Notes: a model not told the origin generated them from the sequence alone. A DNA stretch of 64,000 nucleotides from Streptomyces sp. MMG1121 (GCF_001280015.1 NZ_LGDV01000177.1:1-64000), one strand, 5' to 3'. Numbered from the stretch's first letter, positions 40,934 to 49,768 are shown. Numbers and translations are program-made.

Positions 40934-42094
40934 ATGACCAGTAGCTCCCACACCTCCCCCCTCCTCCCCCACCACCCCGTAGCCGTCGTCGGTGCGGGGC
41001 TCGGCGGGCTTGCGCTTGCCCGGGTGCTGCATGTGCGCGGCATCGAGGCCGTCCTGTTCGACCTGGACGCTTCGCCGGCCGCCCGGACCCAGGGCGGGAT
41101 GCTCGACATCCATGACGACTCCGGCCAGGAGGCGCTGCGCGCCGGTGGGCTGCACGAGGAGTTCCTCGAGCGCGTCCATCCCGGTGGCCAGGCCACGCGG
41201 GTCCTGGACCGGCACGGCACGGTCCGGTTCGAGGAGTCCGACGACGGCAGCGGCGGCCGGCCCGAGATCGACCGCGGCGATCTGCGCGAGCTGCTGCTCG
41301 GCTCACTGCCCGAGGGCACGGTCCGCTGGGGCGCCAAGGTCACCGGGGCACGCCCGCTGGGCGACGGCCGGCACGAGGTGACGCTCGCCGACGGCACCGC
41401 GTTCACCACGGACGTGCTGGTCGGCGCGGACGGCGCCTGGTCCCGGATCCGCCCGCTGCTCTCCCCGGCCCGGCCCGCCTACACGGGCGTGTCGTTCGTC
41501 GAGGCGGACCTGGAGGAGGCGGACCTGCGGCACCCGGTGAGCGCGGCGGTGGTCGGCGGCGGCATGCTGTTCGCGCTGGACGCGGCCCGCGGTTTGCTCG
41601 CGCATCGCGAGAGCGACGGCAGCCTGCACCTCTACGCGGCCGTCGAGGCACCGCAGGACTGGCTGGACGGCATCGACTTCGGCGACACCGAGGCGGCGAA
41701 GGCGGCCGTGCTGAAGGAGTTCGGCGGCTGGGACGAGAGCCTGCGGGCGCTGGTCGCCGACGCGGACGGGACACTCGTGCCCCGACGGATCCACGCCCTG
41801 CCGGTCGGGCACCGCTGGGAGCGGGTCCCCGGGGTCACACTGCTCGGGGACGCGGCCCATCTGATGTCGCCGTTCGCTGGCGAGGGCGCCAATCTGGCGC
41901 TGCTCGACGGCGCCGAGCTGGGCCTCGCACTGGCCGCGCACCCCGGCGACACCGAGGCGGCGCTGGCGGCCTACGAGGAGCGAATGTTCGGGCGCTCGGA
42001 GGTGTCCGCGCGGGAGTCGGCGGACAACGGCGCCCTGCTGTTCCGCGCCGACGCCCCGCAGGGCCTGCTCGACATGTTCACGCAGGGCGCCTGA
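40934..42094 (+). CDS. FAD-dependent monooxygenase, TetX-like
   Basis: 386 aa from ATG 40934 with CAGGAGG upstream. Class A flavoprotein: VAVVGAGLGGLALARVL (FAD loop), GGMLDIHDDSGQEALRAGGL, PEIDRGDLRELLLGSLPEGT (conserved Arg of the FAD site), VLVGADGAWSRIR, VLKEFGGWDESLRALV and LLGDAAHLMSPFAGEGANLA (GD motif). These blocks follow those of TetX closely, including SGQEA and LMxPFAGxG. TetX hydroxylates and destroys tetracyclines; other relatives act on phenolics or polyketides. The substrate here is unproven. The adjacent TetR gene suggests induction by the substrate. Confidence 0.9.
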   Translation: MTSSSHTSPLLPHHPVAVVGAGLGGLALARVLHVRGIEAVLFDLDASPAARTQGGMLDIHDDSGQEALRAGGLHEEFLERVHPGGQATRVLDRHGTVRFEESDDGSGGRPEIDRGDLRELLLGSLPEGTVRWGAKVTGARPLGDGRHEVTLADGTAFTTDVLVGADGAWSRIRPLLSPARPAYTGVSFVEADLEEADLRHPVSAAVVGGGMLFALDAARGLLAHRESDGSLHLYAAVEAPQDWLDGIDFGDTEAAKAAVLKEFGGWDESLRALVADADGTLVPRRIHALPVGHRWERVPGVTLLGDAAHLMSPFAGEGANLALLDGAELGLALAAHPGDTEAALAAYEERMFGRSEVSARESADNGALLFRADAPQGLLDMFTQGA

Positions 42095-42195
42095 CCGGCC
42101 CGGCCCAACGACCCGCTCGGCGGTTCACCCGTCGGCACCGGCCGACCACCTCTCTCAGCGGCCCACCCGCCGGCCCACCCCGCCGGTACCGGCCG

Positions 42196-42861
42196 TCAGC
42201 GCCCCGGCACCCCCGACCCGGTCACCCGGGCCACCAGGTCGATCCAGCCGGCCTCCAGCCGTTCCATCGGCATCCCGCACTGCCGGGTCTGGTGGTGGAT
42301 CAGGGCCGGGTCGAGCGAGGCCAGCAGGGTCTGGGCCAGCAGGTCGCAGTCGGCGTCCGGGACGATCTGCCGCAGCAGCATCGTCACGTGCGTGCGCAGG
42401 GCCAGCACCGCCGGGTGCGAGAAGCGACGGGTGGGTTCCGGCTGGGCGGCCAGCTGGAGGGCGAGCTGCTCGGCCGACCGGTACAGCACGGCGACGCCGA
42501 ACGCCCGCAGCCGGTCCAGGGGCGGCGCCCCGGGGCCCAGCGGCGGGGGCCCGCCCAGGAAGTCGGCCTGCAGCCGCCGGTCCGCGTGGTCGAGCAGGGC
42601 CATCAGCAGGCCCGTACGGTCCCCGAAGCGGCGGAACACCGTCCCCTTGCCGACCTTGGCGGCCGCGGCCACGGCCTCCATGGTGACCCCGGCCACCCCG
42701 TGCTCGGCGATCAGCCGGGCGGCGGCCTCCAGCAGCCGGGCCCGGTTGCGGGCCGCGTCGGCGCGCAGGCAGGGCTCTTCGGAAGCCGGACCCACCTCCA
42801 GCAGCTGAGGCGCGTCGAGGGGCTCCTCGGGCATCGGGAAGGGCGGCAGCGCGGCGGACAT
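42196..42861 (-). CDS. TetR-family regulator
   Basis: 221 aa with start at ATG 42861; the frame extends to 42888 but the shorter form fits. Helix-turn-helix ARLIAEHGVAGVTMEAVA then AAAKVGKGTVFRRFGDRTGL, followed by an all-helical C-terminal domain (DRLRAFGVAVLYRSAEQLAL, THVTMLLRQIVPDADCDLLA). It diverges from an FMN-reductase gene with two GGACC-N2-GGTCC palindromes between them, so it probably represses both genes. Confidence 0.92.
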   Translation of the reverse strand: MSAALPPFPMPEEPLDAPQLLEVGPASEEPCLRADAARNRARLLEAAARLIAEHGVAGVTMEAVAAAAKVGKGTVFRRFGDRTGLLMALLDHADRRLQADFLGGPPPLGPGAPPLDRLRAFGVAVLYRSAEQLALQLAAQPEPTRRFSHPAVLALRTHVTMLLRQIVPDADCDLLAQTLLASLDPALIHHQTRQCGMPMERLEAGWIDLVARVTGSGVPGR

Positions 42862-42892
42862 GAAGCCAGCGTAAAGCATCGGGAACAAAACT

Positions 42893-42940
42893 GGACCGCG
42901 GTCCGCTTACGGTGATACACATCTAAGCGGACCTTGGTCC
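42893..42940. promoter_or_regulatory. Two GGACCnnGGTCC palindromes between divergent genes
   Basis: ggaccgcggtcc at 42893-42904 and ggaccttggtcc at 42929-42940, 36 bp apart. Extended arms are seen at the second site (gcggaccttggtccgg). They lie between the TetR gene (start 42861) and the FMN reductase gene (start 42979) and are probably TetR operators. The 36-bp spacing is not an exact number of helical turns. Confidence 0.75.
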
Positions 42941-42978
42941 GGATCGTAACAGCGATGTTTCAGCCCCTTGGAGTTCCC

Positions 42979-43542
42979 ATGTCTGTCCGCATCCTCGCGC
43001 TCGTCGGCAGCCTCCGCGCCGGTTCGCACAACCGCCAGCTCGCCGAGGCGGCCGTCAAGCTCGCTCCCGAGGGCGCCGAGGTCGAGCTCTTCGAGGGCTT
43101 GGCCGACGTCCCGTTCTACAACGAGGACATCGACGTCGAGGGCAACGTCCCGGCCGCCGCCGCGAAGCTGCGTGCGGCCGCCCAGGCCGCCGACGCCTTC
43201 CTGCTGTTCTCCCCCGAGTACAACGGCACCATCCCGGCCGTCCTGAAGAACGCCATCGACTGGCTGTCCCGCCCGTACGGCGCCGGCGCCTTCACCGGCA
43301 AGCCCGTCGCCGTGGTCGGCACCGCCTTCGGCCAGTACGGCGGCGTGTGGGCGCAGGACGACGCCCGCAAGGCCGTGGGCATCGCCGGCGGCAAGGTGGT
43401 CGAGGACATCAAGCTGTCCATCCCGGGCTCCGTGACCCGCTTCGCCGAGACCCACCCGGTCGACGACGCCGAGGTGGCCGCCCAGCTGACCGAGGTCGTC
43501 GCCCGTCTGCACGGCAACGTGGGGGAGACCGCGGCCGCCTGA
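42979..43542 (+). CDS. NADPH-dependent FMN reductase family protein
   Basis: 187 aa from ATG 42979 with GGAG upstream. Flavodoxin-like fold: ILALVGSLRAGSHNRQLAEA (FMN phosphate loop), FSPEYNGTIPAVLKNAIDWL (family signature around SPEYNGxxPxxLKNAIDW) and PVAVVGTAFGQYGG. It reduces quinones, azo compounds or chromate using NAD(P)H via FMN in characterised relatives. Divergent TetR and paired palindromes indicate induction, likely by an electrophile. A perfect hairpin follows the stop. Confidence 0.93.
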   Translation: MSVRILALVGSLRAGSHNRQLAEAAVKLAPEGAEVELFEGLADVPFYNEDIDVEGNVPAAAAKLRAAAQAADAFLLFSPEYNGTIPAVLKNAIDWLSRPYGAGAFTGKPVAVVGTAFGQYGGVWAQDDARKAVGIAGGKVVEDIKLSIPGSVTRFAETHPVDDAEVAAQLTEVVARLHGNVGETAAA

Positions 43543-43560
43543 GCCGTACGCACCCCGTGG

Positions 43561-43584
43561 GGGGCCGGAGTCCGCTCCGGCCCC
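43561..43584 (+). terminator. Hairpin terminator after the FMN reductase gene
   Basis: ggggccggag (43561-43570), loop tccg, ctccggcccc (43575-43584): a perfect 10-bp stem followed by cctttcg, 18 bases after the stop codon. Confidence 0.8.
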
Positions 43585-43698
43585 CTTTCGCGTCCGCCAA
43601 CGATGCCGTCCGTCGTCACACCTGTGCGTCACGCCTTCGCCGTATGCCGTCGTACGTCGTAGCGGGCATCGACGCCAGCGGCCGGAGCGCGCTCGAAG

Positions 43699-44694
43699 TC
43701 AACCGCGTGCGGGCGGCGGGCCGCAGACCAGCCGATCGGCGAGCGCGCTGCGCCGGTAGAGCACCCGTCGTCCGTCCCGGGCGCGGGTGACCAGACCCGT
43801 GGCGTCCAGGATCCGCAGGTGCTGGGAGACGGCGCTGGGTGTCACGCCGAGCCGGCGGGCGAGTTCGACGGTGGGCAGGGGTTCGGCGAGCAGGCGCAAC
43901 AGGGTGGTGCGGGGCGCGCCGAGCAGGGCGGTGAGCGCGGAGGCGCCGGGGTCGGGCTCCGGTTCCCACAGGGTCGCCGTGCCCCGGCCGGGGTAGGTGA
44001 GCATCGGCGGGGCCTCGGCGCTGATCGGGGGCGCCGGTTTGTGCGCGAACACCGACGGGATCAGCCGCAGCCCCCGTCCGGCGCCCTCCACCGCGTGCCG
44101 GCCGATCATCTTGTCGACACTGAGCACACCGTCGCGCCAGCCGAGGTTCGGGTGCAGACCGGCGAAGAGCGAGCGTGCGCCGCCGGCGGCCAGCCGGCCC
44201 GCGCGGTGCGTGATGTCGGCCTCCAGCACGAGCCGGATCCTGGGCCAGTAGTGCAGCAGGGCCGTCTCCCAGTAACGGAGCAGCAACGCGCAGAGCTCAT
44301 CGAGGAGTTCGAGCACCGGGGCGTCACCGTGCGCGGTGGCCTGGCGCAGAGCGGCGGGGAGCGGGTACGGGGCGTGCGCGGCCAGCAGGTCGTGCCGGAC
44401 GACCTCCGGGGGCGTGGCCCGCACGACGGCCAACTCCTCCTCCAGCGTGGGCGCGTAGGCGGTGGGCCGGGGTGTCAGGAAGTCGGGCAGGGCGAGCGTG
44501 GGACCGACCAGGGCCGACAGCAGGGGCAGGTCGGCGGAGGCGAGGGCGGGGAGCACGGTCCGGCGCCAACCGTGGTGCAGGGGGTGCAAAGCAGGTGCGC
44601 GCAGCACGCGCAGGCTCTCCATCAGCTCACCGAGCGGGGAGATCGCGAACCGGGTGTCGGCGAGGTCGTCGACCCCCAGCCGGAAGCTGATCAT
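43699..44694 (-). CDS. ArsR-type winged-helix regulator with long N-terminal domain (DUF5937-like)
   Basis: 331 aa. The C-terminal 80 residues are an ArsR-type helix-turn-helix (LLRLLAEPLPTVELARRLGV, TPSAVSQHLRILDATGLVTR, RRVLYRRSALADRL). The N-terminal about 240 residues (ISFRLGVDDLADTRFAISPL onward) match the actinobacterial group annotated DUF5937. It diverges from an MFS transporter gene 55 bp away and probably represses it. I see no cysteine-rich metal site, so a small-molecule signal is likelier than a metal. Confidence 0.88.
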   Translation of the reverse strand: MISFRLGVDDLADTRFAISPLGELMESLRVLRAPALHPLHHGWRRTVLPALASADLPLLSALVGPTLALPDFLTPRPTAYAPTLEEELAVVRATPPEVVRHDLLAAHAPYPLPAALRQATAHGDAPVLELLDELCALLLRYWETALLHYWPRIRLVLEADITHRAGRLAAGGARSLFAGLHPNLGWRDGVLSVDKMIGRHAVEGAGRGLRLIPSVFAHKPAPPISAEAPPMLTYPGRGTATLWEPEPDPGASALTALLGAPRTTLLRLLAEPLPTVELARRLGVTPSAVSQHLRILDATGLVTRARDGRRVLYRRSALADRLVCGPPPARG

Positions 44695-44749
44695 TTAGCC
44701 CCCGTCTACATCCTTTGGCAACGCCCCGTGCGTGCCGTGGACTTCGGCC

Positions 44750-46009
44750 ATGACGGATCACCACACCGGGCAGCGTACCGCGCGTGCGCCCGGGTCCTCC
44801 CGGCTCGTCGCGGTGCTGGCCCTGGCCTGTGGGGTCGCGGTCGGCAACGTCTACTTCCCGCAGGCCCTCGTCCCGCTCGCGGCAGCGGACCTCGGTGTCT
44901 CCCCGGGCACGGCGGCCGGCGTGGTGACGGCGACTCAGTTCGGCTACGCGGCGGGCGTCTTCCTGCTCGTCCCGCTCGGCGACCGGCTGCCGCCCCGCCC
45001 GCTGCTGGTCACCCTGCTCGCCGTGACCGGGCTCGGCCTCACCGCCGCGGCCGCCGCGCCCGCGCTGCCGCCACTGCTGGCGGCGAGCGTGCCGGTGGGC
45101 GCGGCCACGGTGATCGCCCCGCTGGCCGGACCGCTGGCGGCCGGACTGGTCCCGCCCGGGCGGCGGGGCGTGGCCGGCGGCACGCTGCTGAGCGGGTCCC
45201 TCGCGGGGATGCTGCTGTCCCGCACGGCCGGCGGCGCCCTGGGCGAGCGGCTGGGCTGGCGGGCACCGTACCTCCTCGCGGCCGTGCTCAGCCTGGCACT
45301 CGCGCTGCTCCTGTCCCGGGCGCTCCCGTCCCTGACCCCGCCGTCCCGGCAGCCGTATCCGCGGCTGCTGGCCGAGCCGGTCCGGCTGCTGCGCACCGAG
45401 CCCGCCCTGCGCCGCTCCTGTCTCTACCAGGCGACGGTGTTCGCCGGTTTCTCCGCCGTGTGGACCGGGGTGGCGCTGCTGCTGACGGGCCCGGTCTACG
45501 GGCTGGGGGCGGCAGCGGTCGGGCTGCTCGCGCTGGTCAACGCGGTGACCATGTGCGTCACGCCGTACGCGGGCCGGCTGGTGGACCGGCGGGGTCCGGA
45601 CGCGGTGAACCTGGTCTGCTTCCTGCTGGTCGCCGCCTCCTCCGCGATCCTCGCCCTCGGCGCCCTCGGCGGCGGCCCCGGCCTGCTGTCCCTCGTGGCG
45701 GGCACACTGCTGCTGGACGTCGGCATGCAGTCCGGCATGGTCGCCAACCAGGTGCGGGTCTACTGCCTCGGCGCGGACGTCCGCAGCCGCCTCAACACCG
45801 CCTACATGACCTGTGCCTACCTCGGCGGCAGCGCCGGCTCCTGGCTCGGCGCCCGGGCCTACGCGTACGGCGGCTGGTCCGGGGTGTGCGCCCTGGTCGC
45901 CGTACTGACCGTGCTCGGCCTGCTGGGGCACCTGCGCGCCCGGAACCGGATCAGGACACCTGAGCGAAACCCGTACGGTGGCCCCCGTTGTGACGTTACC
46001 GTTCGGTAG
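44750..46009 (+). CDS. MFS transporter (drug efflux type)
   Basis: 419 aa from ATG 44750; GTG 44732 is in frame but less likely. Twelve hydrophobic segments in two six-helix halves; GDRLPPRPLLVTL corresponds to the MFS loop 2-3 motif and RRGPDAVNLVCFLLV to its repeat in the second half. LACGVAVGNVYFPQALVPLA at the start resembles the YnfM/Bcr subgroup. Likely proton-driven efflux in the cytoplasmic membrane under the divergent ArsR-type regulator. Followed 34 bp later by an amidase gene. Confidence 0.9.
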   Translation: MTDHHTGQRTARAPGSSRLVAVLALACGVAVGNVYFPQALVPLAAADLGVSPGTAAGVVTATQFGYAAGVFLLVPLGDRLPPRPLLVTLLAVTGLGLTAAAAAPALPPLLAASVPVGAATVIAPLAGPLAAGLVPPGRRGVAGGTLLSGSLAGMLLSRTAGGALGERLGWRAPYLLAAVLSLALALLLSRALPSLTPPSRQPYPRLLAEPVRLLRTEPALRRSCLYQATVFAGFSAVWTGVALLLTGPVYGLGAAAVGLLALVNAVTMCVTPYAGRLVDRRGPDAVNLVCFLLVAASSAILALGALGGGPGLLSLVAGTLLLDVGMQSGMVANQVRVYCLGADVRSRLNTAYMTCAYLGGSAGSWLGARAYAYGGWSGVCALVAVLTVLGLLGHLRARNRIRTPERNPYGGPRCDVTVR

Positions 46010-46043
46010 ACATCGTGCCCGGAGCCTCCCGGAGGTGCTCCCC

Positions 46044-47471
46044 ATGACGCCCGACCGTGCCGCAGGTCTCGCGGAGAGCCGACGTGCGCTCGCCGACGGG
46101 GAGGTGACCTCACGTGCCCTGGTGGAGCGGACGCTGGCCCGGATCGAGGCCGCCCAGCCGACCCTGAACGCGTTCCGGATCGTGCGGGCCGAGGCCGCGC
46201 TCGCCGAAGCGGACGCCGCCGACCGGGAGTTGGCCGCCGGAGCCCGGCGCCCGTTGCTCGGGGTGCCGGTGGCGGTGAAGGACGACATGGACGTGGCGGG
46301 CGAGCCGACCGCGTTCGGCTGCCGGGGCGACTTCCCGCCGGTCGCGGAGGACGGCGAGGCGGTACGGCGGCTGCGCGCGGCCGGTGCCGTGATCGTCGGC
46401 AAGACCAACACCTGCGAGCTGGGCCAGTGGCCGTTCACCGAGGGCCCGGCGTTCGGGGACACCCGCAATCCGTGGCACACCGGGCACACACCCGGCGGTT
46501 CGTCCGGCGGCGCGGCGAGTGCCGTCGCCGCCGGACTCGTGCCCGCCGCGCTCGGCTCCGACGGTGCCGGCTCGGTGCGGATCCCGGCCTCGTGGACCCA
46601 CCTGATCGGCATCAAGCCGCAGCGCGGCCGCATCTCGACCTGGCCGCACGGCGAGTCCTTCCAGGGCATCACGGTCAACGGCACCCTCGCGCGCACGGTC
46701 GGCGACGCGGCCCTGCTGCTGGACGCGGCGAGCGGCAACCACGACCGGGACCCGCACCGGCCGCCCGCGCTGACGGTGGCGGACGCCGTCGGCCGCGACC
46801 CCGGCCGGCTGCGCGTCGCGCTGTCCCTGAAGCCGCCGTTCACCGCCGTACCGGCCCGGCTGCACCCGCAGATCCGCGCCCGGATCGTCCAACTCGCCGA
46901 CAGGCTGGCTTCGTTGGGCCATGACGTCGAGGAGGCCGATCCGCCGTACGGGCAGATCGGGCTGACCTTCCTGCCGCGCGCCACCGTCGGGATCGCCGAG
47001 CGCGCCCGCGAGGCCCCCGACCCGGCGCTGCTCGACCCGCGCACCCGGGGCGCGGCCCGGATGGGCCGGCTGCTCGGCGGGGCCCCACTGCGGGCGGCCC
47101 GGCGGGCGGAGGCGGTGCTGCACCGCCGGATCGGCCGGTTCTTCGCGTCGTACGACGTGATCCTGGCGCCGACGACGGCCGCTCCCCCGCCCCGGATCGG
47201 CGCCCTGTACCGGCTCGGCGGGCTGGCCACGGACCGGGCGATGATCGCCGCCTGCCCGTACGCCTGGCCGTGGAACGTGCTGGGCTGGCCGGGCGTGAAC
47301 GTGCCCGCCGGCTTCGTCGACGGCGGGCTGCCGGTCGGCGCCCAACTGCTCGGCCCGGCCGGCAGCGAGCCCCGACTGGTGTCTGTGGCCGCGCAGTTGG
47401 AGCGGGAGCTGCGCTGGCACGAGCTGTGGCCGCCGGCGCCGGCCGTGGACTTCCCGGCCGGCTCCGTCTGA
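46044..47471 (+). CDS. Amidase signature family hydrolase
   Basis: 475 aa from ATG 46044 with GGAGG upstream. The Ser-cisSer-Lys triad is visible: Lys in GVPVAVKDDMDV, the cis-Ser in the Gly-Ser-rich block TPGGSSGGAASAVAAG, and the nucleophile Ser in ALGSDGAGSVRIPASW. The usual DTGGSIR is DGAGSVR here, still with the Ser in register. It hydrolyses an amide to acid and ammonia. It is not accompanied by gatB or gatC, so it is not the tRNA amidotransferase. It may be co-transcribed with the MFS gene. Confidence 0.92.
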   Translation: MTPDRAAGLAESRRALADGEVTSRALVERTLARIEAAQPTLNAFRIVRAEAALAEADAADRELAAGARRPLLGVPVAVKDDMDVAGEPTAFGCRGDFPPVAEDGEAVRRLRAAGAVIVGKTNTCELGQWPFTEGPAFGDTRNPWHTGHTPGGSSGGAASAVAAGLVPAALGSDGAGSVRIPASWTHLIGIKPQRGRISTWPHGESFQGITVNGTLARTVGDAALLLDAASGNHDRDPHRPPALTVADAVGRDPGRLRVALSLKPPFTAVPARLHPQIRARIVQLADRLASLGHDVEEADPPYGQIGLTFLPRATVGIAERAREAPDPALLDPRTRGAARMGRLLGGAPLRAARRAEAVLHRRIGRFFASYDVILAPTTAAPPPRIGALYRLGGLATDRAMIAACPYAWPWNVLGWPGVNVPAGFVDGGLPVGAQLLGPAGSEPRLVSVAAQLERELRWHELWPPAPAVDFPAGSV

Positions 47472-47512
47472 CGGCCCGGCTGTCCAGCTGCCCGGCCGCC
47501 CGACTGTCCGAC

Positions 47513-47584
47513 TGTCCGGCTGTCCGGCTGTCCGGCTGTCCGGCTGTCCGGCTGTCCGGCTGTCCGGCTGTCCGGCTGTCCGGG
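47513..47584. repeat. 8-bp tandem repeat (TGTCCGGC)n
   Basis: Eight perfect copies of tgtccggc run from 47513 to 47576 and are followed by an imperfect ninth, tgtccggg. Degenerate copies (ctgtccag, ctgtccga) extend back to about 47480. It fills the gap between two converging genes and is not itself coding, since an 8-bp unit shifts frame every copy. Confidence 0.9.
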
Positions 47585-47591
47585 GCCGTGG

Positions 47592-49172
47592 CTACCAGGG
47601 GCCTCGGCCCTGCGTCCGGAGCAGCCGTTCGATCGTGGCCGGGTCCAGGGCCGGGTTCGCGGCGGCCGCGTGGGCGAGGTCCCTGTCGTGCGCACCGGCG
47701 AGGAGTTCCGTCAGCCTCGCCGGCGGGAGGTTCGGGTGGCGGGCGAAGGCGGAGCGGACCTGGGGGTCGGGGTCCCGGGTGAGGCGGTCCGCGGTGGCGG
47801 GCGGGGTGTCCGGGTCCCGGGCGGCCAGGGCGCGGACCTGCGGGTCGGCGTGACCGGCGTAGCCGGCCAGCCCGGCGCGCGGGAAGTTCGGCCGGGTGGT
47901 GAGGCGGCCGCGCTCGGGGCCGGTGTACTCCAGGAAGCCCCGCAGCAGCAGGTCCGCCGGGGCGTCCGGGTGGTTCTGGGCCAGCAGCAGGCGTACCCCG
48001 CGATCCGCGTCCTCGGCCAGACGGGCCACCAGGTCCGGTGGGAGGGTGCGCTCCTTCGCGGCCTCCCTGCGCAGCAGCGGGTGTCCGGAGAGCGCGTCCC
48101 GGCGGACGGCCTCGGGGTCGCGGGGCGTGCCGCTCTCGCCCTGGGCGCCGAACCGGCCGCCCGCCGGGACCGTGTAGTCGATGCGGGCGCGTTCCTCCTC
48201 GGTGAAGCCGGGGTGGACGGAGACGGCGAGCCGCACGTCCGGGTCCGGGTCCACCGCGAGGGTACGGCGTTCGGCGGGACCGAGGTCCGGGTGGCGGGCG
48301 ACGGCTCCGCGGACCGCCGGGTCGGGGTCGGCGACGAGTGCGTGGCGTTCGCCGGGCCGCAGGTCCGTACGGCCCGCGGTCTCCTTCCGCACCTCCGGGT
48401 CCGGGTCGGCGGCCAGGACGGCCACGACGTCGGGCGGCAGCGTGCGGTTGCGGGCGATCATGGCCTTGTCGTCCGGTCCGGCCGGTGCGGTCAGGACGCG
48501 GTCCACGACGGCTCGGCTGAGCGCCCAGTGGAGCAGCGCGTGGGTGCGGCCGTGACAGTGACGGTTGGGCAGCGTGCTCTCCACCCAGGCCGGATCGTCG
48601 TGGCGCGCGCACGCCCGCGCCGCCTCGCGCACCCTCTCGTCCGGGTCCCCCAGCAGCGCGGCCCGCTGCTCGCCGGACATCCGGTTCCAGCCGAAGACCC
48701 CGTGGCGGCGCGCCTCGGGGTCCGGGTGGACGGGCAGGGTACGGATCAGTTCGGCGGACATCTGCCGGTACAGCGACCACAGATGTTCGGGCTCGTACGT
48801 GGTGAGGATGCGGACCACGGTGGCGTCGGGCAGCGGCCGGGGCCGGTCGGGCTCGGTGAACCGGGGCCCGTCGGCGAGGTGGGCGCGGACGAACCACTCC
48901 GGATCGTCCACCAGCCGCGCCCGCTGGGCCGGGTCGACATGAGGGTTGACGGCGAAGAAGCCCCGGGTGCGCCGGTCGGGATGGCCGAGCACGGCGTCCA
49001 CGACGACACCGGGCAGATCGCGGTCCCGGCACAGCACCATCCGCACGGCGAGCGGACCTTCGGCGAGCAGCCGGAGCAGGACGCCCGGTGACGCGGACGG
49101 ATTGAGGGCGAGTCCGGCGAGCCGGCGCCCGGGCAGATCGGCGTCCTGCCAGATCTGGTGCGGCGTGCGCAT
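47592..49172 (-). CDS. Leucine-rich-repeat-variant (LRV) protein
   Basis: 526 aa from ATG 49172; an upstream in-frame start at 49253 gives an unlikely basic leader. Most of the protein is repeats of about 22-26 residues with the pattern LxxDPDPxVRxAVARHPDLxP, for example ALVADPDPAVRGAVARHPDL, TLAVDPDPDVRLAVSVHPGF and LTRDPDPQVRSAFARHPNLP. This is the LRV family of alternating helices making a superhelical binding surface. Cys residues for the iron-sulfur cluster of the Azotobacter LRV protein are not obvious. Presumably a protein-interaction scaffold; partner unknown. Confidence 0.88.
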   Translation of the reverse strand: MRTPHQIWQDADLPGRRLAGLALNPSASPGVLLRLLAEGPLAVRMVLCRDRDLPGVVVDAVLGHPDRRTRGFFAVNPHVDPAQRARLVDDPEWFVRAHLADGPRFTEPDRPRPLPDATVVRILTTYEPEHLWSLYRQMSAELIRTLPVHPDPEARRHGVFGWNRMSGEQRAALLGDPDERVREAARACARHDDPAWVESTLPNRHCHGRTHALLHWALSRAVVDRVLTAPAGPDDKAMIARNRTLPPDVVAVLAADPDPEVRKETAGRTDLRPGERHALVADPDPAVRGAVARHPDLGPAERRTLAVDPDPDVRLAVSVHPGFTEEERARIDYTVPAGGRFGAQGESGTPRDPEAVRRDALSGHPLLRREAAKERTLPPDLVARLAEDADRGVRLLLAQNHPDAPADLLLRGFLEYTGPERGRLTTRPNFPRAGLAGYAGHADPQVRALAARDPDTPPATADRLTRDPDPQVRSAFARHPNLPPARLTELLAGAHDRDLAHAAAANPALDPATIERLLRTQGRGPW

Positions 49173-49321
49173 GCCTGCCGTATCCCCCGTTCGTATCTGA
49201 AACCGGACGCGAACCGCCCTCGCGGGCCTCTCGGCCAAGGCCCTTACCGGCACGGATCCTACGCAACACCCGCACAGTGGGCGCCCGTTGCCCCGGCGCG
49301 GCCGACCGCTAAGGTGCCCCC

Positions 49322-49768
49322 GTGAGCACGTTTACCGAAGAGAACGTCCCCGGCCGGTACGGCCCCCACGCCACCACCGAGGCCGACCCGCACGAGGTCG
49401 GCCGGGTGCGCACCGAGTACTCCCCGGCCCACGACGGCGACCCGGACCCCGGCGAGATCGTGTGGACCTGGGTGCCGTTCGAGGAGAACGACGGCCGGGG
49501 CAAGGACCGTCCGGTGCTGGTCGTGGCCCGGGAGGCGGCGGGCACCTTCCTCGCCGTCCAGCTGACCAGCAAGCGGCACGACGGCGACCGGGACTACGTG
49601 GCGATCGGCAGCGGGCCGTGGGACCGCTCCGACCGGGACTCCTGGGTGGACGTGGACCGCGTGCTGCGGCTGCACGAGGAGGGCATGCGCCGCGAGGCGT
49701 GCGCGCTGGACCGGATGCGGTTCGACCTGGTCCGCCGGCGGCTGCACGAGCGCTACGGCTGGACCTGA
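49322..49768 (+). CDS. PemK/MazF-like toxin-family protein
   Basis: 148 aa from GTG 49322. PGEIVWTWVPFEENDGRGKD followed by RPVLVVARE matches the N-terminal GxxWxxxxxxxxGxGKxRPVLVV pattern of the PemK/MazF fold. Relatives are sequence-specific mRNA interferases, but this longer variant has a 45-residue N-terminal extension and no antitoxin gene beside it. It could be a domesticated protein. It converges, 12 bp apart, with a TIGR02452-type gene. Confidence 0.8.
   Translation: MSTFTEENVPGRYGPHATTEADPHEVGRVRTEYSPAHDGDPDPGEIVWTWVPFEENDGRGKDRPVLVVAREAAGTFLAVQLTSKRHDGDRDYVAIGSGPWDRSDRDSWVDVDRVLRLHEEGMRREACALDRMRFDLVRRRLHERYGWT

Noticed and set aside
40523..42094. Longer frame extending the monooxygenase upstream by about 135 codons
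   Set aside because: The extension overlaps the TetR gene in another frame; the RBS CAGGAGG places the start at 40934.
47513..47584. Possible CRISPR array or coding repeat
   Set aside because: Units are 8 bp without spacers and would shift frame each copy; it is a simple tandem repeat.
44627..47695. A 1022-codon minus-strand frame over the MFS and amidase genes
   Set aside because: Shadow of two plus-strand genes with full family motifs; its TAGQPDSR repeats come only from the 8-bp repeat.
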